A stretch of 64,000 nucleotides of DNA, taken from the NCBI RefSeq assembly GCF_003254395.2, contig NC_037641.1:9528501-9592500 (forward strand), written 5' to 3'. Each line of letters begins with the position of its first letter. The first letter of the stretch is position 1. The translations under genes and the position numbers were made by a program. The notes under the pieces were generated by a model that saw only the letters and a list, made by a program, of their open reading frames with translations, was not told where the DNA came from and did not search any database. Below are positions 40,101-52,235 of the stretch, one piece after another. This DNA comes from Apis mellifera. Taxonomy: Eukaryota; Arthropoda; Insecta; Hymenoptera; Apidae.

Positions 40101-43100
40101 AATTACGAGTGAATCGCGCGCGCAACCGAAATTTCTCCCAGCCACCTTCCACTCTCCCTCCTCTCTTTTCCATTCCACGACCCCTCCGCCTCTCGAATTT
40201 ACCCTCGTTCGGCCCCGAGTTATCTTCGGGCTCCTTTTATCCAACCCGCTTCCCTCGTTCGCCCCTGAAATCAAAGGGACACCCTCCCCCACCCCCGCGT
40301 TGTTGGTCGCTCGTCCGGCCAATTTCATTACTACGTCCCGCAGCAGCCGCCGCCGGCCAGGACACCTTCCATTCTCCCCCTCCCCTCGAAATGGAAAACG
40401 AACGCGGCCTCTGCGCGTTCCCTGATAAAAAATTAGAGGAAGGAATTGTATCGTGGAGTCATTTTCCGCCTGGCCGTTCCTTCGTTTCTTCCTATATTTA
40501 TCGTGAGACGAGAGAGAGAGAACGAATTATTGGAATTTGAGAGAATATCTGTGGGATGGGGTGGGTAAAGATTCGTAAATTTGTTTTTTTTTTTTAAAAT
40601 AATCGGAGATGTTTTTCATCGAAGAACGCGAGGAGTAAAAGATGGAGTGTAGCAAAGATTTTTGCCCTTCTTTCGTTGGACGAAAGGTAGAAAGAGAAAT
40701 TTGTAAATTTTTTTTTCAATTAACCAAAGACGTGATCTTTACCTTTGGATGATAGAGTGGAAGGACGAAAGATGTGTTTATGAAGGATGAAGTGTATAAA
40801 GAGTAAAATTTTCCTTTTTTTTTTTTTTCTTTAAAGTAATAAGATGTCAATGATGCTTCTGCTAAGTGATTGAACGAGAGAAACGAACGCGAAGGATGTG
40901 AGTGTAAATTTTTCTTTTAAATAATATCGATATATCTTTGAAGAGAAAGTATAAAGATTGGCGAAATTTTTATATTGAAATTGAATATTGATATCAATAT
41001 TTTCCTTGCAATTTTTTAATCTCCTTAATTCTTCGCAAAATTGATGAAAAAAAAACAAAATCAGAGAATAAATTTATATTATATGTATTAAATATTGATT
41101 AAGCTTATACGTGATGTTTTTGACACAAAGAAAAGATTGTTAGGTAATGGAAAATGTATTTTATATACTAGAATCGATCGAATTGGGGTTGGTATTATCA
41201 CATTTTCTTCTGTAATCCATTTTCTGCAATCTCTCTTGTGGAAGTAATATTATTAGTGGAATTGTACAAGTACAAGGTACTAGTGGATCTACGACTACAG
41301 AGCATTGATTAACGAAGCAATCGATTATCCAATCATTGGAAAATTTCATTAACAGAATAATTAACAGCATTATTCGAGCATTAATTTGTAAATAATAAAA
41401 AAAAAGGTCTAATAATACAAAAAATTTCCTATAGAAATGAAAAAAAAGAAAAAGAATTACCTTTCGAAATGTTTGTATACTTCTTTTTTTTTTTTTTTTT
41501 TTTACCCCCAAATATAATTTTTCCCTTTCCACGATAAACAAAATGCAGCGAACGAAAACGAGCGAAGCATCTCGGTTATTACTTCTCGATTTAAATAGCG
41601 TTTCATTCGGTTCGATAAATTTTAATGGAACGCGTCAACATTGAATTTGTAAAAATTCAATTAGCAGAAGTGATATTGGACGTCATACACGTACAGGACA
41701 AGTGATTATTGTGAAAATTGTTGCGCAAAGCGACAGAAAACAGGAAATATTCGCGGGGAACGAAAGGGAAAGCAATTATGCACGTGTATAAATAATACAC
41801 GTGAAAAAGGAAATATTCATCTTATGGAAATTCGTTTGAAATCGTATCATCGGTTTTTTGTTTGCTTTTCACTGTTAAATTATCTGTGAATTTTTATACC
41901 GCCGTATATCGATCGTATTCCATTCAATTTATGCGAATATAATTTACATCCAAATTAAGGGATGATCAAATTTAAAATGTACGAAACGTTCCGCGTATAA
42001 TATTCTCTTTCTCTCTCTCTCTCTCTTTTTCGAGGATCACGAAAAAAAGAACGAATTATGGCATATGATTTGTACGTACGTAAAAAAAAAAAAAAAAAAG
42101 AAACGTACTCAGTGATAGATAATTAGAGAAACAGTTATTTCCACCCTTTCTCTACCGGGATTCACCCTCGTTCGCAACATTACCACGACCCTTCGGCCGC
42201 CACTTCCCTTGACTACCGTCCTAAAATCAAAGGAGCGCCTCTGCTCGCACAGTATCATGGTCAATTTCATTAAGGTTCGCGCTGTGTGAACGACCAGACA
42301 CCTCGAAATTTTCCCATCGATTCCTCTCAGATTGACCAGAAAATAGTACGCTTCGTATCCCGCGAAATAAGAGGGATCATTTCCTCAAATTTCTAAATCA
42401 CGATGATTTGACGTCGATCTTAATTGATCATTCAAGGAAATATATATGTTTATTTCATTTTAATTTAGTTGTACAAGTTTAGTTTCAAATTCTCGATTAT
42501 ATAAGGATTACGTATAGAAGAATGTTGTTTTGTACTTGGGAGAAATTTGTACTTTTTTTTTATAATAGATAATTTTAAGAATTCACTTGAAGAACAATGC
42601 AATGCACCTCGAGAACTTTCATTTCGTTATTCACAAACCGCCGAGTTTGTTCTACTACTTTAACAAGTTAAGTTCTCAGACTTCTTTTTCATTCTTTCTT
42701 TTTTTTTTTGTTTTCTTTTAAAAAGTCAGTTTTATTTTGAAATACCGATCAATTCATTCACGGAATCCACGTTCGAATTATCCAATCAATCAAGCATTTC
42801 CATTTACTTTCAATAAAGATTTCAATAAAGATTTAATATATATATAGAGTTATATCCTTTCCCTCTCCGTTTTCGACAATCTCTGCGTTGAACTTAATTA
42901 CGAGCTGCTATATATAATATATAAACCAATCAATGGACCCGACTAATCGAACCGTGTCGCGTAATTAATCAAATTTCACCTTTGAAGCTGTTGACTGAAA
43001 AATTTTTATTTCAAGTGGAGCGTGGTAATTAAAAATTGGAGCTCAGGAGGGTAGGGTACAGGTTGGTCGCGAGACGGCGAGATTTCGGTTTACTTTAACA

Positions 43101-43175
43101 ATCGAAACTTTCGTTTAATCAATCAGTTTCTTCGAGTCTAAGTCACAAGATCAAATAACCTTAATCAAGTTAATA
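30379..43175. other. Non-coding stretch, no gene recognised
   Basis: Nearly 13 kb without a gene I can support. It includes GC-richer islands at 30.6-30.9, 31.5-31.9, 32.9-33.2, 34.7-34.95, 36.55-36.8, 38.1-38.7 and 39.9-40.45 kb that look less like noise than their AT-rich surroundings. It also has a G run near 31431-31440, poly-T at 33221-33239, GA runs near 33358-33373 and 34519-34568, a TA microsatellite at 37081-37127, poly-purine tracts at 37.84-37.92 and 38.04-38.11 kb, and T-rich tracts near 40.58 and 41.48 kb. A 97-codon AT-rich frame at 35662-35955 (minus) is discussed as a finding. Confidence 0.5.
37081..37127. repeat. (TA)n microsatellite, about 23 units
   Basis: An uninterrupted alternating TA tract of about 47 bases, the longest pure dinucleotide of this type in the window. 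It is likely length-polymorphic. Confidence 0.95.
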
Positions 43176-43655
43176 CAGTCTCGATCTTTTGACGGGCGAA
43201 ATTTTAAAGACAAATATATCGAGGTATAAAAAATTTTAAATAAATATAGAAAATAAATATACAACAACAATATTTGTCCCGATATATCACGAAAAGGAAC
43301 AAGTTTTCTAATTTTATAAAAATTAGTTATATATAATTTTCGAGGATCACATCGTGATCTCAACACGTTAAACGCTTTCACACGACAGAAACACGCGATA
43401 GATCAGCTAAAATATATTCCAGAAAAGAAGAAAAACAGTCTCGATCTTTTGACGAGCGAAATTTTAAAGACAAATATATCGAGGTATAAAAAATTTTAAA
43501 TAAATATAGAAAATACAACAACAATATTTGTCCCGATATATTACGAAAAGGAACAAGTTTCCTAATTTTATAAAAATTAGTTATACATAATTTTCGAGGA
43601 TCACATCGTGATCTCAACACGTGAAAGATCAACTAAAATATATTCCAGAAAAGAA
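43176..43655 (+). repeat. Direct tandem duplication, 260-bp unit
   Basis: CAGTCTCGATCTTTTGACG begins at 43176 and again at 43436. The copies agree almost base for base through ATCACATCGTGATCTCAACACG and again at AAAATATATTCCAGAAAAG. The second copy lacks about six bases after GAAAATA and about 30 bases corresponding to 43372-43400. High similarity implies a recent event. Minus-strand frames in both copies translate alike only because the DNA is duplicated; no gene is evident. Confidence 0.93.
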
Positions 43656-46600
43656 AGAAAAAACGAGAGAAGGAAGGAAAAATATCCCTTACAAAATCTC
43701 CAAACTCTTATTCCTTTTCCAACTGTTCTTTCCAACCATTCTTTCCAACCCTACAAACTCCTCGTTAACCCCTCCTCCTCCTCCTCCACCCATTCTCAGC
43801 TTATCTCAGCTGAACGCCAACGAGAGCTCAGAACCGCCAAACATTACGCATCCCTTCAGCGACAAATACGTTCCCAAGATTCCAGCGTTAATGAAGAAGG
43901 AGATTCTGCCCTGTGTGAACCTGGAAATTCTCCTGGTTGGTGGCCGGCCAGACGGACGTTCCGTACACGGACACGGGATCAAGGTGACGAGGATACGCGT
44001 GTGTATCCTTCTCCCCTCTCCTCTCCACTCCACTCCACTTCGGAAAAGAACTCGTCGGGCAGAGAGGGTCGCCTTTTGTTCCATCCGCTGGTAATGAGCG
44101 ACGCACGACGCTCGAGAGGGAGGGAGAGCGGGGTTGGAAATGGACAGATCGGACGTTTCCGGGGTCGGGCGGCTGCGATGTTGTTCCCGCCGTGGTCCAA
44201 AGAGAAAAACGAGAGAGAGAGAGAGAGACCCTTTGCGATTCTCCGTGACGGCGCGTAACGAGGGAGCGACGAAACTCTAACGAGCCTTGCCCATGACTCG
44301 CGTTTCATCGCAAATAGTCCCGGCACAACCTACCCTCCCCTCCTCCGCTTCGCTATTCGGGTTTCCCGGTTAATTTACCACGGAAGGACGACCGCCGTCC
44401 CCGAGTCTCTACAAGAGGAGGACGCGGTTAACGCGGATCCGTGATTTTTCTCGGATAAGGTCACTCGATTCTGCACCCTTCTGTGCATCTGCCAGATGGA
44501 GATTCGTCTGGATACGATACGATATCTGGTCGATGGATGGATGGTCGTATAAACGAGCGTGTAAACCGTGAAAACCGAGGGAGAGTTTTTTGTTTCATTC
44601 TTCACTTCAGGAGAACAAGCGATGAGAGGAGACTTTTGTTTTTGATTTGTGATTCGAAGATTTTGTATAGAAGATTCAAAGAAGATAAGAAATTTTATTC
44701 GTGTAATTTTTCTTTCTTTCTTTCTTTTTTTTTTTTTTTTTGACAGTTGGAATAATTGTAACAATTGGAGGGAAACTGTTTTGGAAACGTTTCGGTGTCT
44801 CCTCTCCGCGAGATTTGTCTCGGTTGAAATCAAGAGTCGTAAGTCAAGATTTCGTTGATTACAGACACGGTAAAAATGCGCATCTGATTCCTTTTGTGAC
44901 TCTTTCCCCGAGAGGAGAAGAGGAATCTTTCTTGCTTTCAGTCCCGTGGAAAGGTTGTCCCGCTGACTTTGCCACTCTTCCAAGCACTTTTTCCCTCGTA
45001 ACAAACGTCTCGTAATTAATAGCCGTAATAATTGGAGGACGTAACTGAAATGGAAGACAAAAGATCCCTTAACATTCAGTCATTTTATCCGGAGCAAAAT
45101 TTTCAATGAAACTTCGTAGACCGTTCTCATTTAGTCGCCGTTTTATTAACACGTTGCGTCGTTAACATCATTATAAATCTTAATTTTAACTTTGAACAAC
45201 GTTGCATCGTATGTTTAAAATATCGTAATATCTTTTATAAAGATATCATTATTCTTTTCACATTTAAAAGTTTGATAAATATTTTTCTTTATTCCTTTAT
45301 TTATATATTTTTGATTCGTGTTTAAAAATTTAGAATAATTGTTTAAAAGTTACATATTTTTCATACATTCACAAGATAAAATATCGTGTTACAGGTGTTT
45401 CCACGAGACGTAAATTTAATATTAATCCTGCTCGACAAACAAATGGAAATCTTTGCAACAAAAGCATGTTTAGACGGAAATGTCGCTACTTCAAAGCCTT
45501 TCGTTTCCCGCCTTCCTTATTCCACAGAGCACCACTCCCGAATTCTTTTGTTCTTAACATTAATTACTTCCCAACGACACTGGAAATGCTTCCTGCCGTA
45601 GATTTACCAACAACGACTCGAAAGAGTAAGAAACAGCAGTATGTATATATACGTATCCTTTTTCAGGGGTACGTGAAATTCCAACGAAAAAGAAAAAAAC
45701 TTTCTCCTCCGCTTCTCCGTTCGATATTATATTATATTTTATACACCAGTTTCGTCGACTACACGAGTTCAACTTGCTCTGTGTGTAACGTTGAACAAGT
45801 GGTTTTCTTCGACACGCCCCAATGAACCTTTCCCTTTGTCTCTTTATCGAACACCTATGAAATCACCACCCGTGCCCTAGAAACGGATAATTTTGGTTCC
45901 ATTTTTTCCCCTCTAAATTAACATCGAATCTTTCCTCGTCCCACAATTTTTTTATTTTAACTCTTTAAATTGGAATCTCGTTAAAGGAAAAGGAAATTCA
46001 ATTTTTTTAACAATAATAACTCTTATAATTACAATTCTCTTATGGAAAGTGGATTGCAAGAAATTGTTACGCGCGTTATTTACGTACGGTTTGAGGGGAA
46101 AGCTGGAGGGAAAATTGTTCCGTTCCCTGAAAAATAATGCCTCGTTCAGCTTAACCTTTCTAGATTTCTCCTCGGTATGGCGCGAGACGTGCGAGGTGGT
46201 TGTGAAAATGTCGCGGCAGCTCGTAACTCTCGTTCCTTTCAACTCCTCCTCGTGGCCCTCCTCCGCCCTAAAAGGAAACAATAATTTTTAACATACACGG
46301 CATGAATGTTTCGTATTTAGCCACGCCGCGCCACTACTGTTCATGCTCGCGTTCGTGCATGCGGATAGACGTGAGTAAAGTTTATAAAAACGTGGTAAAA
46401 ACTACGCGTAATATAAAAACAAGGCGCAACGTTTTCTTCCGTGAATTTCGTACCCGAACGTGCCAGAAATATCTCTGTCACTTGAGTGTCGTGACGTTTT
46501 TTCGAGAAGTCAAAAAATTTTAATCACGCGCTCGTTATAAAGAAAAAAAAAAAGAAAGAAAAGAAAAAGAAAGAGAAAGAGAAAGAAGAACAAATAGAAA

Positions 46601-48457
46601 ATGAAACGTATGCGTTCGAATCAAGCGGTTAAGATATTCGGGTAATTTAATAATTCGTTGAAATTTTCGAAAGAGGTGACGCGTTCCTTTGAGAGGAAAT
46701 ATCACGTGGATACGCACCTCTCGATTGAATTTTGCCGCATTCTTCGTCATTTTCCTCGTTTTTTCTATCTTTCTCTCTCTTTCTCTCCCCCCGAGTCTTA
46801 CTTTCCACGAAAGCATTATATCCTCTGGCATTCTTCGCAGTACTTTCTGAAATTCTTTCTCCCTCAGACTTGACACACCTCGGAGATTTGTACGTGGTTG
46901 TTTTATGGATATAGATGCACTTTGGTTCTTTCGACTGCTATTTTAAAATTGAAGGATTCCTACTTCTCTCGCGAATGTATTCTCTGGCTCTGGCGAAAAT
47001 GCGAGACAATTTTCCGCGAACCGGTATATAATATTTTTTTCAACATCTCTTAACAAAATTGAAACAACTATGAAATTTAGAGAAACTGTGAAATTTATTT
47101 CGAATAAATTTTGAAGATCGCACGGTTAATGGAAGATCGTGAAATATTATTTCCATATATATATATTTTTATGTTTCTCTTGTTCTCTTCTTCTCTAATT
47201 AAGGAATATTGAATATATATATATATATATATTGGCACGAAGAGATGTATGCGTTTGTCAAGTCAACATCAAGAATAATTTGAATTCGAGGTATTTGCTC
47301 CATCTCATTAAGAGATAATTAATTACACGAAGTTGGAGAGAATTTCTGGTACAATGTCCTGTTGATTGCACAATTTATTATAACGATACATCTTCTAGGT
47401 CGTGAAAAGTGCTTAAGAGCGTTGAAATTGAGAAATAACAAATATCATTGATATAAAAAAATTAATTTCGAGATTACGATATATTATTAATGAATTTTTC
47501 ATTTTATCAAGAAATTCCTAAATCGTAAAGGTTAATTTATGATCCTAGAACGGCGAAAATTCTAGTTAATTTACAAACTTGTTGCTTTAAGTATCTCACA
47601 ATTCGTAGTAGCACTTCGCAGTGCGGAAACTTCACCTAACTAAATGTAAATGATCGGTATTAAATAACTTTTCGTTATCTTAACAGAGCCTTCCATAAAA
47701 TACAATTTAAAGAGAAACGAGTAAATTTGAACTAAATCACAGTCGACTTATTTCAATTTTACTTTGGGAAACTTTTCATTTTCAAAATTTTAATCCTTTG
47801 AATAAAATCAAAAGTAAACTTTTTAACTTTTAAATCAACCACGTACAATTTTCAATTATCCCAAGAAAAAAAATAAATAAAAATAAAGAAAATAAACAAA
47901 CGATTTTCACTTATCTATCTTCAAGTTTCTTCAAGTTTCAATAAATTCACTCATAATTCACATCACGAAATTTTTATATTAAATTCTATTGAACGAATAA
48001 AATATATACTTCGATACTTGATGATATAATTTGAAAAAAAATGTGCAAAAAATTGTAAAAAGTTAAGAAAATCAACTATACGTAATTTTTAATTTTTCTT
48101 TTTTTATTTTCCCGCCAAAAGATTCGAACAAACTTTCCATTACTTATTTCATTTTCTAAAGTTTCGCTTTAAAATTCGCTCCGTCCATCGAATTTATTTG
48201 ATTCGAATCGGAAACTTTTATTTCAAGCTGGAGGCGTACAAGCGAATAAAACGTTGGAACGAGTCAACGATACAGTTCGGCCGAAAAACAATGGGAGAAG
48301 AGCAATGCAAAGCAGTTACAGGCTTGGTGGAGTAGCAAAACGAGAGTAAAGATGCGGCGAGCGGCGAAGATGACGCTGAAAGCTTTTCTTATCTGAATTT
48401 CAAGCGCTAGCTTGTAAAAGGAATGTTGTTCTCCTTGTTCCGCCAAGGATTTCTCGC

Positions 48458-48515
<58 letters not shown>

Positions 48516-51500
48516 GAAAGTTTCGCGATATCGTCGACGACTAATTAAAGCTTGGAATAAGAGGAGGCAATTACCAGAGCGGTTCCATTTAATTTCGTAG
48601 GCCGATTTGAGGAAGGGAGGGAGAGGAAGAAAGTTGGTCGCGGGACACCCGTTATACATTTGCATACGCCAAGCGGCCTGATGTACTCGGGGCGTTAACC
48701 CGTTGAAAAAGTAAAACCAGTGGCTCAAAAATGTCTTTAAATAATTATTTATTAAAATGTTGATTGAAGGAGATTTATTCGTAGCTATTATAATTGATCC
48801 ACTTTTCGTGTAAAACTCGATCGTTTGCCAATTACAATAATTTTCGATTATTATTATTACGTTTTGAACAATAAATTAACGAAGTAACTTTGTTCGTAAC
48901 TTTGTTCAACTTAATATTAAATTTTCTCCATCACTGGATGTACTTGTTCTTATTTCACTTGATCAAACGAAACTTGTATATTTTCTTGGAAACGAAACTT
49001 CATATATCGGATCGTGTAGTTTTTTTTGTAAGAATTGTAATATTTTTCTAATCGATCCGACATTAGATCAGGTGTGAAAATAAAATAGTTCTGATAAAAT
49101 AGAATTTTATTCTTATTTTGGTTGATGGCTTAAAAATTTATACCTTGACTTGAAGTTTCGTATATTTGCAATTTCCTTTTGCGAATATTGCTTCTTCCAA
49201 TATTTTTTTTAACCATTCTGACGTTAGTTGATACTTTCTCTTACAATAGTTGTAAAATTAATTCGATGCTTTTTCGAAATAAATTTTACAAATTTATAAA
49301 GATTTGTTTTTTCTTTTATAGAATATATTAGATATAAAAATTAATTCGACAGTTTTTTAAAAAAGAAATTTCAAGAATTATATACATTAACGTTTACAGA
49401 ATGGTTTTAAATCGTATTAAATATTTCAAAATGTTCGTAGTAACTTTTTACTACTCTTATTCAGACTACAGGAGGATTGTTATGTTATAAGAAAAAGAAT
49501 TTATACAACAAATGCGGAAAGAAACTTTGGTGCACAGTTTTTTTCTTTTTCTTTTTTTTTTTTTTTGAGTGCTCTTGAACTTTGCACGAACTAAAACAGT
49601 GCAGTTTCCAGCAAGAGTTGTATTCTAGATTATAGATTCGATTGCTAGGCTGATACTGATATTTTTCTTCCTTTAAAAACACAGAGATAATTTTACCATT
49701 TAAAAGTAATGGAATCTTTTATTTTAAAATAAAATCTCAAAGTTATCGTGTATTTAAATTGACAAAGGCAAACATTTAAATTTTATCGTTAAATTCTATT
49801 TATTTCGTAAACTGTGTAAATTTATTATTATATCGTCCATGGATATTAAGATTTACATTTTGAGATTGAATAAAATTTATCAGATAACTCATCCAAATTT
49901 TCAAACGACAAAGTTTTGAAGTGATTTCGAAACTTGGATAAAGATAAAGATAATGAATATCGTGGTTCGTTCAACACTGACGTCAACACTGAAGTCATTT
50001 TGTGTAATTACAAACATAATATGCCTCTCCTTTCCTAACCTCATTCTTGTTCCATGAAAACATGTTTATCACATTTCAATTATCTAGTTAAATAGCGACA
50101 ATTATCGTTCAAATTTTTTTTTACGTAAATATTTAAAATTAATCGCGTAAAATCGAGAAACGATTTAGTTTAAATTTAAGTTAAAGAAAAAAAAAATTAA
50201 AAAATAGATATATTTACATTGTGATAGAAATTTTATCTGAGAAAGATACTTTAAATTGATAAAAATACGCTAAAAATTTTATCGATATATTAAATATTAT
50301 ATTTATAATATATTATACAATATATTTCACGAATATATTATTTCATCGAATTAAATAAATTGAATTAGAGGCAACTTACTATCAAGTATAAAGATTAAAG
50401 ATAGATTTTAGAATTAGACATTTACATGTTAGAATTAGATACGCGGAAATGAATATTTCAATCAATTTCTGAAAATTACGATGAAAATTGCAACATTTGA
50501 TATTCTCGAGAGAAAGAGAGAGAAAAGGGTTATTTTTCATCACTCTCATACATTATCTGAGCAATTTTACAAACAATACTGCATCGGCAATTTGGAAATC
50601 GGTATATATTTTTCAATTGAACTCGGTGTGGGAATGTGAGCGGCAATGGCGGATTCTTTTCCATTTCTCCATTCAATTCCTTCCCTTTCAACCTCAACCA
50701 GCCATTCTTGTCTCTCTCCGCCGCATTTCTTAATAATGAACCACTTTAATCCGGCGCAGCAGAAAATACCAGCCTCTCGTATCTCTAAATCTCGCGAGTG
50801 TGTCGACGAAACGAGATGATTAATCGGTACAACGAGATAATTAATCAATATAATTCGATAATCTTTCATATTATCAGTGATTTCAGTGTTCGATATCAAT
50901 CTATAACATTTCTAATTTCTGATAATTTGAAAATAAATCCCCTTTTTCTTCTTAGATAATACTATCACGAGTATTATCACGAAATAAATTTTCCCCCGTA
51001 TCTAATAACAAAGATAAATCGAAAGAAGTTATTAAACGAGCTATTCAAAAAATATCTTCCTTTTCTCATCTCATAGAACATAAAAGTTTATCGGCAATGT
51101 AATTTATTTGTTCGTTAAATTTATTTAACCAGCAATACCGCCAATGCACGATTAAGATTTTTATCAAATTTTTATCACTTTAAATATTGGCCGATCGATA
51201 TCTCGTTCCTGATAACTTCGATCTTTTATAACGAAACCTTTCTCGATTGTTAATCAAAATTATTGGCAATTATTCTCATGACAGCAACGGGGGATAACGC
51301 GACGTTGAAATTTTGAAAGCGTTCGCTCGTCTTGTAGGCGCGACGAGAGACAGAAAATTCACGCTGGATTGAAGGGGAGAGAGAGAGAGAGAGAGAGAGG
51401 AACGAGAAGCCGGTTCCAAAAATACGAGTGGAAAGGTTGTTTGACGTCATGTGACATAGACGCGTTGTGTTGTGCGTGCGAACTCCATAAAGCGATCTAC

Positions 51501-52085
51501 ACAATCTTGAAACTCGTGCACGATCTAGAACCACTTGCATCGTGGTTCTCGTGGTGCAAATAATATATATACCGGTTTTAGTATTCATTGAAAACCATTT
51601 TGATGTTGTTATTTGTGTCGCGAAACCAGATATCGATATCGTTGGCATCATCTGTCCCCCCATTGTGCGGGCCGCTTAACCGGTGTTGCAGACGGTTGGA
51701 AAGGGAAAATAATTTGGCAGTCATCGGTGAATCATTAAAGAGAAACGTTTGGAAACGTTTTTAAAAGCGTTGAATTGGTGAATAATAGGTTAAAATTTAT
51801 CCGTGCAAGTGTTATTCGTTAAATATTATATAATATTTGTTTGTTCGAACAATATTAACACTTTATGTAAAAAGTTTAATACGCTTTTTATGTACAAACT
51901 TCATATAAGAATCTTATAATTTGATAATTAATAGATTTAATCGTGTATATGTTGTTTTTATCTCTTGTATTGAGAAAGTGTGTGTACAAGAATGTAGATA
52001 ATGGAACGATTAACGTTGAAAAAAAAATAACAAAGATATAACGATAATATAATTACAATTTATCGTTGTACTACGATTCACCGAA
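43656..52085. other. Non-coding stretch upstream of the UGT gene
   Basis: No supported gene. It includes a CTC run near 43761-43787, a GC-richer island at 43.8-44.5 kb with overlapping open frames on both strands, GA runs near 44209-44227, a T-rich tract near 44711-44741, a purine-rich block near 46540-46588, TA runs near 47213-47230, a long CT microsatellite at 48462-48511, a poly-T near 49539-49566, and a GA run near 51379-51400. From about 49 kb to 52 kb the sequence is AT-rich and featureless apart from a GC-richer segment at 51.25-51.7 kb that might hold promoter-distal elements. Confidence 0.5.
48462..48511. repeat. (CT)25 microsatellite
   Basis: About 50 uninterrupted bases of CT. It gives the Arg-Glu run in a minus-strand open frame at 48264-48728, which is therefore spurious. 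A good candidate for a length-polymorphic marker. Confidence 0.95.
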
Positions 52086-52135
52086 TATATTTATATCGCG
52101 TGATATATCAACGTTTAAAATATTATTATTCAGTT
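52086..52135 (+). promoter_or_regulatory. Candidate core promoter of the UGT gene
   Basis: TCAGTT at 52130-52135 fits the arthropod initiator (TCAGT), about 105 bases upstream of the chosen start codon. AT-rich boxes (TATATTTATAT at 52085-52095, GATATAT at 52102-52108) lie about 25-45 bases before it. The placement is plausible, but the flanking DNA is AT-rich and a chance match is quite possible. A further 5' untranslated exon upstream cannot be excluded. Confidence 0.22.
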
Positions 52136-52235
52136 GCATTTCATTCCACTTTTAAACAAGTTTCATTCACTTTCAAATCACAAGTCCGATCTTAATTACT
52201 CGATAACTCTCCCCGTTTCTTTAATCCTCCTCGAA

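Noticed and set aside
43151..43632. Two similar minus-strand frames of 76 and 84 codons as a gene pair
   Set aside because: The similarity follows from the recent 260-bp DNA duplication, and each frame ends at unrelated sequence.
43608..44258. Longest plus-strand frame of the gene-poor stretch (216 codons)
   Set aside because: It starts inside a duplicated non-coding unit, runs through a CTC repeat and a GA repeat, overlaps other open frames on both strands and has no recognisable domain.
44375..45004. 209-codon minus-strand frame
   Set aside because: It is crossed by a poly-Lys/Arg tract from a T-rich run and has no domain; similarly long frames occur on the other strand over the same bases.
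48264..48728. 154-codon minus-strand frame with an Arg-Glu repeat
   Set aside because: The repeat is the CT microsatellite; no conserved domain flanks it.
52134..52235. Upstream in-frame ATG for the UGT gene
   Set aside because: It would place 34 polar residues before a clear signal peptide that starts at the ATG at 52236; it overlaps a candidate initiator and is better read as 5' untranslated sequence.
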